NCBI GenBank assembly: GCA_025999455.1
Contig: AP024683.1
Span: 1,805,501-1,869,500, forward strand
Length of the DNA stretch: 64,000 nt
DNA from: Geminicoccaceae bacterium
GTDB lineage: Bacteria; Pseudomonadota; Alphaproteobacteria; Geminicoccales; Geminicoccaceae
Direction: 5' to 3'
In this document: positions 1-10,902 of the stretch, in pieces
How positions within the stretch are numbered: position 1 is the stretch's first letter
Layout of the letters: every line of letters starts with the position of its first letter
The notes under the pieces: generated by a model
Database searches by the model: none
What the model saw: only the letters and a program-made list of their open reading frames with translations
Told to the model about the DNA's origin: nothing
Program-made: the position numbers and the translations under genes

Positions 1-444
1 TGCGAGCTCCGAACGCTCGAGATCGTGGCCCGGGTCTGCGGCGAGGCGATGATCCGCAACCTGCCGGTCATGGTCGAGGCCTTGCCCTGCCGGCACCCCT
101 CGATCCCCGACACGAACGATCCCGGGATGATGGCGGATGCCTGCCGGATCGCCTTCGAGCACGGCGCCGACATCCTCAAGACCTATTTCCCGCACGACCG
201 TGCGGGCTTCGCCCGGGTCGTCCGCGCCTGCCCGGCACCCGTGCTGATCGCCGGCGGGCCGCGGCTGCCCGACGACCGATCGGTCCTCGCCATGGTCGCC
301 GAGAGCGTCGCCGAGGGCGGCAAGGGCGTCGTCTTCGGCCGCAACATCTGGCAGCACCCGAGGCCCGAGCGGATGGTCAAGGCCCTGCTCGCGACCTTGC
401 GCGGCGAGCCGCTCGACGAGGCGGTGGCCGAGCTCGGCGGCTGA
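1..444 (+). CDS. Class I aldolase, DhnA/LsrF-type (5' partial)
   Basis: The frame is open from the first base of the window, so the N-terminus is missing; 147 residues remain. The segment DILKTYF carries the lysine expected to form the Schiff base in DhnA/FbaB/LsrF-type class I aldolases. APVLIAGGPR and the GGKGVVFGRNIWQ segment near the end are the phosphate-binding loops of the same TIM-barrel family. It probably cleaves or forms a C-C bond in a phosphorylated ketose. It lies 7 bp before a sugar kinase and shares a strand with a sugar ABC transporter, so a catabolic role is likely. The substrate (fructose-1,6-bisphosphate, an autoinducer-2 derivative or another ketose phosphate) cannot be read from the sequence. 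Confidence 0.8.
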   Translation, partial: CELRTLEIVARVCGEAMIRNLPVMVEALPCRHPSIPDTNDPGMMADACRIAFEHGADILKTYFPHDRAGFARVVRACPAPVLIAGGPRLPDDRSVLAMVAESVAEGGKGVVFGRNIWQHPRPERMVKALLATLRGEPLDEAVAELGG

Positions 445-451
445 GCGGCCG

Positions 452-2011
452 GTGGCGGCGGGCACCGATCCGCTCCTCGTCGGGATCGACGCCGGCACGA
501 GCCGGGTCCGGGTGCTCGCCTTCGAGCCTTCGGGCCGGGTGCTCGCCGAGGCGAGCCGGCCGACCCCCTGGCGGGCGCCCGAGCCGGGGCTCGCCGAGCT
601 CGACGCCGAAGAGCTCGTCGCCACGACGGTCGCGGCCCTGGCCGAGCTCGCGGGGCGCCTCGACCGGCCGGCGCGGGTCGTGGGTCTGGCGGTCGCGAGC
701 GTGGGCGAGGCAGGCGTGCTGCTCGACGATCACGACCGGCCGCTCGCACCCGTCCTCGCCTGGTACGATCCGCGCCCTTCCTCCTTGCGCGAGGAGGTCG
801 TGGCGCGGCTTTCGGCCGATCGGCTCGCCCGGATCGCCGGGGTCACGCCGGACCCGATCCTGGGTGTCTTGAAGCTCGCCTGGCACGCCCGCCACACCCC
901 CGACGCCTTCGCCGCGGCGCGGCGCTGGCTGCACCTCGCCGATTGGCTGGCCTTCCGGCTGGGTGGTGCCCCCGCCACCGATCCGAGCCTCGCCTCGCGC
1001 ACCGGTCTCTTCGACCTCGCCTGCGGCACCTGGTCGGAGGAGCTCGTGACGGCCGCCCGGGTGCCGGCGCGGCTGTTGCCCGAGATCCTGCCCTCGGGGA
1101 CGCGGATCGGCACGCTCGGCCCCGAGCTCGCCGCCGCGACCGGGCTGCCCGCGTCCTGCGCGATCGGTGTGGGCGGTCACGATCACCCGATCGGCATGCT
1201 CGCGACGGGGGTCGTGGAGCCCGGGAACGTTCTCGACAGCATGGGCACGGCCGAGGGCCTGGCGCTGCCGCTCGAGGCACCGGTGCTCGACGGCCGGCTC
1301 GCCGCGGTCGGCTTCAACCAGGGGCTCGTGCGGGTCGACCGATCGATCCCGTACGTCCTGACCGGGCTCGTCACCTCCGCGGCGGCGATCGATTGGTGCC
1401 ACCGGCTCGTGGGCCCGGAGCTCGCCCGCCGGGCCCTGATCGAGGCGGCGCGGGCCGTGCCGCCCGGCGCCCACGGCCTCCTCTTCCTGCCGCATCTGCG
1501 CTTCACCTCGCCGCCGACCGACGATCCGGACGGCTACGGCGGTACGCTCCTCGGCATCACGCCCGAGACCGACCCGGCCCGTCTGTTCCGGGCGGTGCTC
1601 GAGGGCGTGGCGCTCGACTGGCAGCACATGCTCGAGCGGTTGTGCGCGCTGCTCGATCGGCCGCTCCCCGAGCGCTGCCGCGCGATCGGTGGCAGCACCA
1701 AGAACCGGCTCCTGCTCGAGATCAAGGCGGCCCTCTTCGGGCGGCCGATCGAGGTCGCCGAGATGCCCGAGGCGACGGCGCTCGGCGCCGCAATGGTGGG
1801 CGGGATCGCAGCCGGCCTCTGGCCGGGGCTCGACGCGGCGCGCGCCGACCTCGCGCTCGGATTCGCGCGCGTGGAGCCGCTCCCGGGCTGGCCGCCGGCC
1901 GCGGCCCGAGCCCTGCTCGCCGCGTACGCCGAGGCCTGCGCCGGCACGCGGGCGCTGCACCGGCGGCTCGCCGCCGCGCGCGGGGGTTGCTGGCCGGGAA
2001 AATCGTTCTAA
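452..2011 (+). CDS. FGGY-family carbohydrate kinase
   Basis: This 519-residue protein phosphorylates a sugar or polyol with ATP in the cytoplasm. The N-terminal GIDAGTSRVRV is the first phosphate-binding loop of the FGGY/actin-like fold. GVGGHDHPIGMLATG and DSMGTAE lie near the hinge, and GGSTKNRLLLEIKA with EATALGAAMVGG form the C-terminal adenosine-binding part. Length is normal for the family (about 500). The GTG start lies 7 bp after the aldolase stop, so the two are co-transcribed and probably act in sequence on the imported sugar. The family includes xylulose, glycerol, ribulose and autoinducer-2 kinases; I cannot choose among them. Confidence 0.85.
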   Translation: MAAGTDPLLVGIDAGTSRVRVLAFEPSGRVLAEASRPTPWRAPEPGLAELDAEELVATTVAALAELAGRLDRPARVVGLAVASVGEAGVLLDDHDRPLAPVLAWYDPRPSSLREEVVARLSADRLARIAGVTPDPILGVLKLAWHARHTPDAFAAARRWLHLADWLAFRLGGAPATDPSLASRTGLFDLACGTWSEELVTAARVPARLLPEILPSGTRIGTLGPELAAATGLPASCAIGVGGHDHPIGMLATGVVEPGNVLDSMGTAEGLALPLEAPVLDGRLAAVGFNQGLVRVDRSIPYVLTGLVTSAAAIDWCHRLVGPELARRALIEAARAVPPGAHGLLFLPHLRFTSPPTDDPDGYGGTLLGITPETDPARLFRAVLEGVALDWQHMLERLCALLDRPLPERCRAIGGSTKNRLLLEIKAALFGRPIEVAEMPEATALGAAMVGGIAAGLWPGLDAARADLALGFARVEPLPGWPPAAARALLAAYAEACAGTRALHRRLAAARGGCWPGKSF

Positions 2012-2073
2012 GAGATGGAGTGAGCGGCGCGGCCCGAGCCGACGTCCGCCTCGCAACGATCAGGGAGGAACAG

Positions 2074-3720
2074 ATGCGCAGCGTGAGGGCGCTCCTCGTC
2101 GGCACGGCGGCCTCGGCCTTGCTCGCCGGGTCGGCCGCAGCCGGTCAGTACGTCGATTGGAACGCCGACGGCACGGTGACTTTGAAGCTCGGGCCCGAAT
2201 ACGACAACGCCCGGATCACCGTGCCGCAGAGCATGCTCGGGAGCGCGTTCGGCCCCGGCAAGCAACCCTTCAAGGACGTGACGATCAGCGTCACCGTGAA
2301 CGGCGCCGGTCCCAAGGGCGGCATCTCCGGGCCGCTCTACAGCTTCCGGCCGATCTGGGAGGAGCTCTCGGGCGGCAAGGTCAACATCGTCGAGCTGCCG
2401 TTCGCCGAGCACTACACGAAGATGATGCTCGATCTCCGCAACGGCACCGGCCAGTACGACGCCTTCATGGTGGGCGCGTTCTGGTACGGCGACATCGTGC
2501 CGGCGGGCTACGGCTACCAGATCGACGACCTCATGAAGTCGGGCAAGTACCCGCAATGGTCGTACGACGTGATGCCGCCGTCCCTCAAAACGCTTCACCA
2601 GTGGGAAGGCAAGTCCTACGGGGTTTTGAACGACGCCGACGGCCAGGTCCTCTACTACCGCAAGTCGGCACTCGAGAACCCCGAGCATCGAGCGGCGTTC
2701 AAGGCGCAGTTCGGCTACGACATGCCCGTGCCGCCTGCCACATGGCAGCAGCTCCTCGACATCTCGAAATATTTCAACGGCAAGAACTGGGACAAGAACG
2801 ATCCGGACCCGGACAGCGGCACCGTCCTCCATCTCAAGGTCGGTGAGCAGGGCCACTACCACTTCCAGTCCTTGTCGGCCTCGTTCGTGATCAATCCGGG
2901 CGACAAGGTGACCCGGACCCAGAACGTCTACTGGTTCGATCCGGCCGACATGAAGCCCTTGATCAACAGCCCGGGGCACGTAAAGGCCCTCGAGTTCCTC
3001 CAAGAGCTGCACAAGACCGGCCCCGCGGCGCAGGTCGGCTGGTCGCTCGGCGAGGCGTGGGACTATTTCCTGCGCGGCAAAGCGGTCTTCGTCTTCTCCT
3101 GGGGCGACGTGGGCGCTCTGTGCCAGGACAAGGCCCGCTCGAAGATCCAGGGTGACTGCGCCGCGGCGATGCTGCCCTCCTCCAACGAATATTGGGACTT
3201 CGCCAAGCAGGCTTGGGTCAAGCTCGACAAGCCGCGCCAGGTCGGCAACACGACGGGCGGCTCTTGGCACGGGGTGATCTCGAACTATTCGGCGAACCCC
3301 GAAGCGACCTATTCCTTCCTTTCGCTCATGGCGATCCCGCCCGTCTCCAAGCTCATGGCGATGTACGGCTGGGACGGCGTCGACCCCGGCTTTTCCTACC
3401 AGTTCTTGCAGGAGGACGGCGGTACGGCGACCCTCGACGAATACGTCAAGGCCGGCTGGGATCCGAACGACGCCAAGACCTACACGAAGGCGTACAAGGA
3501 TCTCTTCTACGCGCCGACCACGCTCACCTATCTGCGCATTCCCGGCACCTTCGAATATTGGGACATCCTCGACAAGAACCTGTCGGCGGCGATGTCGGGG
3601 GCGAAGAGTGCCAAGCAGGCGCTCGACGACACCGCGGCGGCCTGGGAAGGCGTCACGAACCGGATCGGCCGCGACAAGCAGCTCGAGGATTACCGCGCGG
3701 CGATCGGCTACAAGGAATGA
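2074..3720 (+). CDS. Sugar ABC transporter substrate-binding protein (family 1)
   Basis: A 548-residue periplasmic binding protein for a sugar or polyol importer. It starts with a Sec signal peptide (MRSVRALLVGTAASALLAG, cleavage probably after SAAAG). The mature part has the extracellular solute-binding family 1 pattern, with EHYTKMMLDLRNGTGQYD and WQQLLDISKYF. At about 520 mature residues it is longer than typical maltose-type binding proteins, like the large binding proteins found with polyol transporters in alphaproteobacteria. An AGGGAGGA ribosome site precedes the ATG by about 5 bp. It lies 62 bp after the kinase and 65 bp before the first permease gene. Confidence 0.85.
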   Translation: MRSVRALLVGTAASALLAGSAAAGQYVDWNADGTVTLKLGPEYDNARITVPQSMLGSAFGPGKQPFKDVTISVTVNGAGPKGGISGPLYSFRPIWEELSGGKVNIVELPFAEHYTKMMLDLRNGTGQYDAFMVGAFWYGDIVPAGYGYQIDDLMKSGKYPQWSYDVMPPSLKTLHQWEGKSYGVLNDADGQVLYYRKSALENPEHRAAFKAQFGYDMPVPPATWQQLLDISKYFNGKNWDKNDPDPDSGTVLHLKVGEQGHYHFQSLSASFVINPGDKVTRTQNVYWFDPADMKPLINSPGHVKALEFLQELHKTGPAAQVGWSLGEAWDYFLRGKAVFVFSWGDVGALCQDKARSKIQGDCAAAMLPSSNEYWDFAKQAWVKLDKPRQVGNTTGGSWHGVISNYSANPEATYSFLSLMAIPPVSKLMAMYGWDGVDPGFSYQFLQEDGGTATLDEYVKAGWDPNDAKTYTKAYKDLFYAPTTLTYLRIPGTFEYWDILDKNLSAAMSGAKSAKQALDDTAAAWEGVTNRIGRDKQLEDYRAAIGYKE

Positions 3721-3785
3721 GCGGAAGCTGAGGAGGGGGTCCCGGTCGGCGCCGCCGCGCCGGCCGGGACCGTGCCGCCGCCGCG

Positions 3786-4730
3786 ATGCGCTGGACGGGC
3801 CGGATCCGCTTCCTCTTCTTGGCACCCGCCGTCGCGTGGGTGCTCGCCTTCACGATTTTCCCGCTCGGCTACTCGCTCTACCTCGCTTTCTTCAAGGTCG
3901 AGCAGAAGGTCGAGATCAAGCGCGTCCAACAGCCGGTCCTCGACGAACGCGGCCAGCCCGTCATCGAGGACGGGCAGCCCAAGATGCGCAACGTCGTCCT
4001 GCGCGAGAACGTCACCACCTCGACCTTCATCGGCCTCGACAATTTCCGCAGACTCGTGAGCGACCCGCAGGTCGCCGACGCGGTGCGGGTGACGCTCGTC
4101 TTCCTGTTGCTCGCCGTGCCGGCCGAGCTCGTCCTGGGCTTTCTCCTCGCACTCCTCTTCAATCGGCAGATCATGGGCCGGAGCGTGCTCCGGGCGATCA
4201 TGATCCTGCCGATCTTCGCCACACCTCTGGCCGTGGGCTACGTCTTCTTCACGATCTTCTACGAGGTGGGCGGGCCCTTGGCCTGGACCGGGATTCCCTG
4301 GCTCTCGCACCCCGGCTGGGCGCTCGTGTCGGTGGCGATCGTCGACATCTGGCAGTGGACGCCCTTCTGCTTCCTCGTGATCCTGGCGGCGCTGCAGGGC
4401 GTGCCGGACGATCTCTACGAGGCGGCGCAGATCGACGGTGCCTCGAACTGGGACATGCTCACCAAGGTCCTGGTGCCGCTTCTGACCCCGACCTTCGTGA
4501 TCGTCCTCTTGATCCGGCTCGCCGAGGCCTTGAAGCTCTTCGACATCCCCTTCGCCATGACCGGCGGCGGGCCGGGCACCGCCACCCAACCCTATTCGAT
4601 GCTCGCCTTCCGCACGGGCCTGCGCTTCTTCGACCTCGGTTACGCCTCGGCCATGGCCTACGGCCTCCTCGCCGTGGTCATGGTCGTGATCATGCTCTTC
4701 TTCCGCCGGATGCGCGAGAGCTATGGCTGA
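3786..4730 (+). CDS. Sugar ABC transporter permease, MalF/UgpA-like
   Basis: A 314-residue inner-membrane permease of the CUT1 carbohydrate family. It has about six hydrophobic segments, the first at residues 8-32. A charged periplasmic insertion lies at about residues 38-80. The cytoplasmic EAA loop reads EAAQIDGASNWDMLTKVLVPLL-like (about residues 217-238), where an ATPase would dock. The stop codon region overlaps the next permease gene by 8 bp, so the two are translationally coupled. No ATPase gene follows it. Confidence 0.88.
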   Translation: MRWTGRIRFLFLAPAVAWVLAFTIFPLGYSLYLAFFKVEQKVEIKRVQQPVLDERGQPVIEDGQPKMRNVVLRENVTTSTFIGLDNFRRLVSDPQVADAVRVTLVFLLLAVPAELVLGFLLALLFNRQIMGRSVLRAIMILPIFATPLAVGYVFFTIFYEVGGPLAWTGIPWLSHPGWALVSVAIVDIWQWTPFCFLVILAALQGVPDDLYEAAQIDGASNWDMLTKVLVPLLTPTFVIVLLIRLAEALKLFDIPFAMTGGGPGTATQPYSMLAFRTGLRFFDLGYASAMAYGLLAVVMVVIMLFFRRMRESYG

Positions 4731-5540
4731 ACCGAGCCCGCGCCGGGGTGCGAGCCTGGCCGACGGCCTCGCCTTCTTGGCCGCGGTGCTCGTCGCCTTC
4801 GTCTTCCTCTTCCCGATCTATTGGGCCTTCTCGCAGTCGCTGCGCAATCCGCTCGACACCTTCACGGTCGCGGGCTTCGGCATCCCCTGGGTCAATTTCA
4901 CACCCACACTCGCCAACTGGATCGACCAGGTCGGCACGCCCGAAACGCTGCGCTCGCTCGCGAACAGCACGATCGTCGCGATCGGCGCCGCGGCGTTGGC
5001 GCTCGCCCTCGGCACGCCCGCCGCTTACGCGGTCGCCCGCTTCCGCTTCGAGCGCTGGAAGAACCGCGACATCACGATCTGGTTCCTCTCGCAGCGGGTC
5101 CTGCCGCCGGTCGCGACGGTCGTGCCGTTCTATCTCGTGATGCGGTCGCTCGGCCTGCTCGACACGCACCTCGCGTTGATCCTCGTCAACGCCACCTTCG
5201 TCTTGCCCTTCGTCGTCGTGATCCTGCGCCAGACCTTCCTCGACCTGCCGCTCGAGCTCGAGGAGGCGGCGCTCGTCGACGGCGCTTCGCATTGGGGGGC
5301 CTTCTGGCGGATCGCCCTACCGCTCGCCGCACCCACGCTCGCCGCCACGGGCCTCATCGTCTTCGCCTTCACCTGGAACGAGTTCCTGTTCGCGGTGGCG
5401 CTCTCGAGCCGCAACGCGATCACCGTGCCGGTCCACATCGCCGGGGCCGTCGACACCCGCGGTGTACAGTTCTGGTTCATGGGGGTGCGGGCGATGACCG
5501 CGATCGTCCCGCCCGTGCTCATCGCCCTCCTCGCCCAGCG

Positions 5541-6364
<824 letters not shown>

Positions 6365-6368
<4 letters not shown>

Positions 6369-7309
6369 GGGACCGCCAGGTGGCAGGCGACACCCGCGCG
6401 CCGATCGCCGGACCAGGCTGGCCGCTCGACCCGGCAGCGGGCGAAAGCGAAGGCGCAGCGCGGCGCGAAGGGGCAGCCGCGCGCCGCCGCCTCGGGTTCG
6501 CCGGGGCTCGCCCGGACGGTCGCGAGCGCGTCGATCCGGCCGGCCTCCAGGGCGCGGGCGATCGCGACGAGGGCCGAGCTGTAGGGGTGGCGCGGGTCGG
6601 AAAGGATCCGCACGGCCGGCCCGCACTCGACGAGCGTTCCGGCGTAGAGGACGGCGATCCGATCGGCGATCCGGCTCGCGACCGCGAGGTCGTGGGTGAC
6701 GAGGAGGAGTGCTGCGCCCTGCTCGCGGACGAGGCCGTCCAGGAGGTCCAAAATCTGCGCCTGGACGACGGTGTCGAGGCCCGAGGTCGGCTCGTCGGCC
6801 AAGAGGAGCCGAGGGCCCGCGGCGATCGCGATCGCGATCGCGATGCGCTGGCGCTGACCGCCCGAGAAGCGGTGCGGCGGGTCGTCCACCCGCCGTTCGG
6901 GCTCGGGGATGCCGACCCGGCGCAGGAGCACGACGGCCGCCTGCCGGGCCGCCGACCAGCTCGCGCTCCTGTGGGTCACGAGGACCTCGCCGATCTGCTC
7001 GCCCACCGAGAGGACCGGGTTCAGGCTCGTGAAGGGGTCCTGGAGCACGAGCCCGACATCGCGGCCGGGAACGGGTGCACGGCCGAGCGCGGGGAAGCGG
7101 CAGCTGCCCGTGACCTCGGCCTCCTCGGGCAGGAGGCCGGCGATCTTCCAGAGAAGCGTGCTCTTGCCGGAGCCGCTCTCGCCCACGAGGACGAGCCGCT
7201 CGGACGGCAGGAGCTCGAGCTCCACGCCGTCGAGCGCGCGCACCGGCCGCGGCTCGGCCGGGAAGCGGACGGAAAGGCCCGAAAGCTCGAGGAGGGGTAC
7301 GAGGCTCAC
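6365..7309 (-). CDS. Oligopeptide/nickel-type ABC transporter ATP-binding protein, DppD-like
   Basis: A 314-residue ATPase. Walker A is GESGSGKST, the signature is FSGGQRQRIAIAIAIA, Walker B is LLLADEPTSGLD, and the H-loop is VTHDLAV. The C-terminal extension with CPFAPRC (about residue 284) is typical of peptide-importer ATPases, which add a zinc- or cluster-like cysteine motif and an 'oligo-HPY' tail (DPRHPYSSAL). The stretch coding IAIAIAIA is a four-copy hexamer repeat in the DNA, but the protein keeps its normal length there. It overlaps the permease gene upstream by 4 bp. Confidence 0.87.
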
Positions 7310-8139
7310 GGCCGGGCCCGGCGCGGGGCGAGGGCCTCGTTCAGACCCTCGCCCACGAGGTTGACGGCGAGCACGGTCGAAAGAAGCGCCAGGCCCGGGA
7401 GGATCGAGAGCCAGGGCTCGCTCACGAGCACCGCCCGGCCCTCGGCGATCATCGCCCCCCAGCTCGCCCGGTTGGGATCGGCGAGGCCCAGGAAGGAGAG
7501 CGCGGCCTCGATCAAGACCGCCGAGGCGACCGAGACCGCCGCGTAAGCCACGACGGGCGGTAGGGCGTTGGGCAGGAGCACGCGGAGGGCGACGTCGCGG
7601 CGCGGCAGGCCCGCGACGATCGCGGCGAGCACGAAGTCGCGCCCGCGGAGCGCCACGATCTCGGCGCGGATGAGCCGTGCCGGCCCGGTCCAGGCGGAGG
7701 CGGCGATCGCGAGGACGACACTCCGCGCGTCGGGGCCGAACACGCTCACGAAGGCGAGGGCCAAGAGGAAGCCCGGGACGGTCTGGAAGGCGTCCGTGAT
7801 CCGCATGAGGAGATCGTCGATCCGGCCGCCCACGAGGCCGGCCGCGAGGCCCACGGCCGCACCCAGGACCGAGGATGCCGCGGCGGCCGCGACCGCGACG
7901 GTGAGCGAGAGCCTCGCACCGTGCAACAGCCGGGCGAGGACGTCGCGGCCGAGCCGGTCGGTGCCGAGCGGATGGGCGGGGTCGAGGAACGGGCGCAGGA
8001 GCGGTGGCCCACCCACCGCGTCCGGGTCGACCGGCCAGAGGAGCGGGGCGGCGGCCGCGGCGAGCGCCAGGCCCAAGAGCAGGAAGGCGGCGACGAGCGC
8101 CGCGCGGTCGCGGGCGAAGCGGGCGAGGGCCGGGCTCAC
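7306..8139 (-). CDS. Peptide/nickel-type ABC transporter permease, DppC-like
   Basis: A 277-residue inner-membrane permease. The N-terminal hydrophobic helix (residues about 11-33) is followed by the LGTDRLGRDVLARLLHGARLSL signature of DppC/OppC proteins (about residues 58-79, read in parts). About five more membrane segments follow, with an EAA-like loop around GLPRRDVALRVLLPNALPP. It overlaps both neighbours by 4 bp, so the operon is translated as a coupled unit. It pairs with the DppB-like permease. Confidence 0.88.
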   Translation of the reverse strand: MSPALARFARDRAALVAAFLLLGLALAAAAAPLLWPVDPDAVGGPPLLRPFLDPAHPLGTDRLGRDVLARLLHGARLSLTVAVAAAAASSVLGAAVGLAAGLVGGRIDDLLMRITDAFQTVPGFLLALAFVSVFGPDARSVVLAIAASAWTGPARLIRAEIVALRGRDFVLAAIVAGLPRRDVALRVLLPNALPPVVAYAAVSVASAVLIEAALSFLGLADPNRASWGAMIAEGRAVLVSEPWLSILPGLALLSTVLAVNLVGEGLNEALAPRRARP

Positions 8140-9137
8140 GGGCTACGGTGGCCGAGCTCCACCCGGGGATCGAGCCGGGCGTAGAGGAGATCGACCACGA
8201 GGTTGACGATCAGGACGAGCGAGGCCGCCACGATCACGATCCCGAGCAGGAGCGGCAGATCGCGCTGCGTCACGGCCTCGGCGGCGAGCCGGCCGAGCCC
8301 GGGCACGGCGAACACGCTCTCGACCACGACGCTGCCGCCGATCAACGTGGCGCTCTGCAGGCCGAGCATCGTGACGACCGGCAGGAGCGCGTTCCTCGCC
8401 ACGTGGCGGAGCACCAGGCGGCGGCGGGCGATGCCCTTGGCGCGGGCGGCGCGGACGAAATCGCTGCGCCAGGCTTCGACCATGCCGGCACGGACGAGCC
8501 TGAGATAGAGGGCGGCGTAGACGAGGCCGAGCGTGAGCGTCGGCAGGACGAGATGGCGGGCGGTGTCGAGGAGCCGGGCCAGGCCCGTGTAGTGCACACC
8601 GATCGTCTCGATGCCGGCGAGCGGCAGCCAGCGCAGCCGCACGGCGAAGAGGAGCCCCAAGAGCAGCCCGAGCCAGAAGGACGGGACGGCGTTCAGGAGA
8701 AGGGCCAGGGCCGAGAGCAGCCGGTCGAGCGGGCCGCCCGGGCGGGCGCCGGCGAGGATGCCGAGGCCCGTGCCGAGGGCGAAGGCGAGGGCGGTGGCGG
8801 CGGCGGCCAGCGCGAGTGTGACGGGAAGCCGCTCGAGGATCACGTCGAGCACCGGCCGGCCGAAGGCGACCGACCAGCCGAAATCACCCGTCGCGAGCCC
8901 CGCGAGATAGAGGAGGAATCGGGTGGGGGCCGAGCGGTCGAGGCCCCAGCGCGTGCGCAGATCGTGGACGAACCCGGCATCGCCGCCGAGGCTCGCGACG
9001 TAGGCGTCGACCGCATCGCCGGGGGCCGCCTCGAGCAAAAGGAAAGCCCCCACGACGACGATCGCGAGCACGAAGGGGGCCTGGGCGAGCCGGCGCCAGG
9101 CGAGGCGGAGGGCCGGGGACGGGCCCGCGCTTTCCAC
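8136..9137 (-). CDS. Peptide/nickel-type ABC transporter permease, DppB-like
   Basis: A 333-residue permease of the DppB family. Signs are the N-terminal helix (LAQAPFVLAIVVVGAFLLLE), a periplasmic domain with RWGLDRS and GDFGWSV, and five further membrane segments. The EAA-like loop reads FVRAARAKGIARRRLVLRH. I chose the GTG at 9137 because it gives normal family length. A CTG at 9188 that overlaps the binding-protein stop is an alternative start. Six-helix DppB plus DppC form the transport channel. Confidence 0.85.
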   Translation of the reverse strand: MESAGPSPALRLAWRRLAQAPFVLAIVVVGAFLLLEAAPGDAVDAYVASLGGDAGFVHDLRTRWGLDRSAPTRFLLYLAGLATGDFGWSVAFGRPVLDVILERLPVTLALAAAATALAFALGTGLGILAGARPGGPLDRLLSALALLLNAVPSFWLGLLLGLLFAVRLRWLPLAGIETIGVHYTGLARLLDTARHLVLPTLTLGLVYAALYLRLVRAGMVEAWRSDFVRAARAKGIARRRLVLRHVARNALLPVVTMLGLQSATLIGGSVVVESVFAVPGLGRLAAEAVTQRDLPLLLGIVIVAASLVLIVNLVVDLLYARLDPRVELGHRSP

Positions 9138-9184
9138 CGGGCTCGGGGCCGGCAGCGGCCCGCCCTCGGGCTCGCCCCGCCCGA

Positions 9185-10777
9185 TCAGGCCTCGAGCCAA
9201 GTTTCGGCCCAGTGCGAGGTGGCCCAGCGGGGATTGTCCGCGACCCCCCGCACGCGCGTGCTCGCGACCGTGAGGAAGGTGAATTCGACGACCGGGATCA
9301 ACGGCAGCTGCTCGGCCGCGAGGCGCTGGAAGCGGCGGTAGAGCTCGGCGCGTTCGGCCGGGTCGAGGGTGCGGGCGGCGCGGGCGATGAGCTCGTCCAT
9401 CGCCGGGTCGGCATAGCCGTACTGGTTGGAGAAGGGCACGCCGGGCGGCAGGCCGCCCTGGTAGAGGATCGTCGTCGAGATCGCCGGGTCGTTGCGGTAG
9501 ACGGGCGAGCCGATCGCGAGATCGAAGGCGTGGTCGGTGTACACCGCCTTCTGGTGCCCGGCCGGGTCCTTGACGACGAGCTTCGCCTCGATGCCGACGG
9601 CCTTGAGCGCCTGGCGCAGATAATCGCCCATCTGCCGGGTGTGCTCGAACCAGGGGGCGGGCAAGAGCTCGACCGAGAAGCGCACGCCGTTCGGACCGCG
9701 CGGGAGGCCCGCCTCGTCGAGGAGCGCTTCGGCCCGCTTCGGATCGTAGGGGTAGGTCGGCACGTCGGCCGTGTAGAAGCGGCGGTCGAAGCGCGGGATC
9801 GGCCCGGTCGCGGGCTTCGCCCAGCCCAAGAAGATCCGCTCGACGACGAAATTCGGATCGATCGCGTGCGCGATCGCCCGGCGCACCCGGACGTCGGCGA
9901 GCTCCTTGCGGCGGTGGTTGATCTCGACCGTGAGCTGGTAGGTGATGCCCTCGTAGCCTTTGTCGATCACGGCGATGCCCGGGAGCTTTTCGAGCCGCTT
10001 CATGTCGGCCAAGGGCACGGCCGAGAAGGCGGCGAGCTGGATCTCGCCCGCCTCGAGGGCGGCCGCGATCGCGCCACGGTCGGGCAGCACGCGGTAGACG
10101 ATCCCGTCGAGCCAGGGCTTGGGCGCGTCCCAGTGATCGGGGTTGCGCTCGAGCCGGTAGAACTGGCCCGGCCGGTGCTCGACGAAGCGGAAGGGGCCGG
10201 TACCGACGAGCTTCTGGTTGTGCGGGTTGGTGAGTGGGTCGGTGCCCTCGAAGAGATGGCGCGGGACGACGGCGGTGAGAGCCGGCAGCGCGTTCTCGAC
10301 GAGCTGGAGCGGGGTCGGGCTCGCGAAGCGGAAGATCGCGGTCAGCGGATCGGGCGTGTCGACCGCCTCCAGGTCCTTGAAGAAGACGCGGCCCAGGTTC
10401 TGGTGCTTCTTCCAGAGCTCGAGGGCGCAATAGGCGACGTCGGCGCTCGTGAAGGGCCGGCCGTCGTGGAAGCGCACGCCCGGGCGCAGCCGGAAGGTGA
10501 CGCTCCGCCCGTCGGGCGCCCCTTCGAAGGCGAGGGCGAGGCGCGGGGTGAGACCCGGCTCGCCGTAGGCCATCTCGGCCAGGGGCTCGATGACCTTGCT
10601 CGCGACGAAGAAGACGCCGTTCGAGGCGACGAGCGCCGGGTTGAGGTTGCGGGGTTCGGTGTCGGCCGCGACGACGAGCACCCCACCCCGACGCGGCTGT
10701 TGCGCGAGGGCCGGGAAAGTCGGGAAAAGGAGCGGGCTCGCGGCGGTGGCGAGCAGGTGGCGACGCGTGAGCCTCAT
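9185..10777 (-). CDS. ABC transporter substrate-binding protein, family 5 (DppA-like)
   Basis: A 530-residue periplasmic binding protein, first gene of the five-gene importer operon. The N-terminus MRLTRRHLLATAASPLLF contains a twin arginine and a hydrophobic stretch ending at ALAQQ, so Tat or Sec export is likely. The mature part has family 5 landmarks: PRNLNPAL, GLTPRLALAFE, RPGVRFHDGRPFTSADV, KLVGTGPFRFVEH, and ADVRVRRAIAHAID. Family members bind peptides, nickel, opines or sugars; the ligand cannot be told. The divergent sod gene is 125 bp away. Confidence 0.87.
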   Translation of the reverse strand: MRLTRRHLLATAASPLLFPTFPALAQQPRRGGVLVVAADTEPRNLNPALVASNGVFFVASKVIEPLAEMAYGEPGLTPRLALAFEGAPDGRSVTFRLRPGVRFHDGRPFTSADVAYCALELWKKHQNLGRVFFKDLEAVDTPDPLTAIFRFASPTPLQLVENALPALTAVVPRHLFEGTDPLTNPHNQKLVGTGPFRFVEHRPGQFYRLERNPDHWDAPKPWLDGIVYRVLPDRGAIAAALEAGEIQLAAFSAVPLADMKRLEKLPGIAVIDKGYEGITYQLTVEINHRRKELADVRVRRAIAHAIDPNFVVERIFLGWAKPATGPIPRFDRRFYTADVPTYPYDPKRAEALLDEAGLPRGPNGVRFSVELLPAPWFEHTRQMGDYLRQALKAVGIEAKLVVKDPAGHQKAVYTDHAFDLAIGSPVYRNDPAISTTILYQGGLPPGVPFSNQYGYADPAMDELIARAARTLDPAERAELYRRFQRLAAEQLPLIPVVEFTFLTVASTRVRGVADNPRWATSHWAETWLEA

Positions 10778-10902
10778 GGCGGTCCGTCTCGACTCGAGGA
10801 CGAAAGGAGGGGGAGCGGGGCCCGCTTGGCGCCCGCACGGGAGCATGCCACAGTCGGCCGTGCGGAGGACGACCAAACCACCGAAAAACGAGGGGGCCAA
10901 GC

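Noticed and set aside
377-2056. A long minus-strand open frame opposite the sugar kinase
   Set aside because: It has no recognisable domain and its codons mirror the kinase gene.
6822-6845. A hexamer GCGATC in four copies
   Set aside because: It encodes IAIAIAIA in the ABC signature helix and the protein has the normal length there, so it is codon coincidence rather than an expansion.
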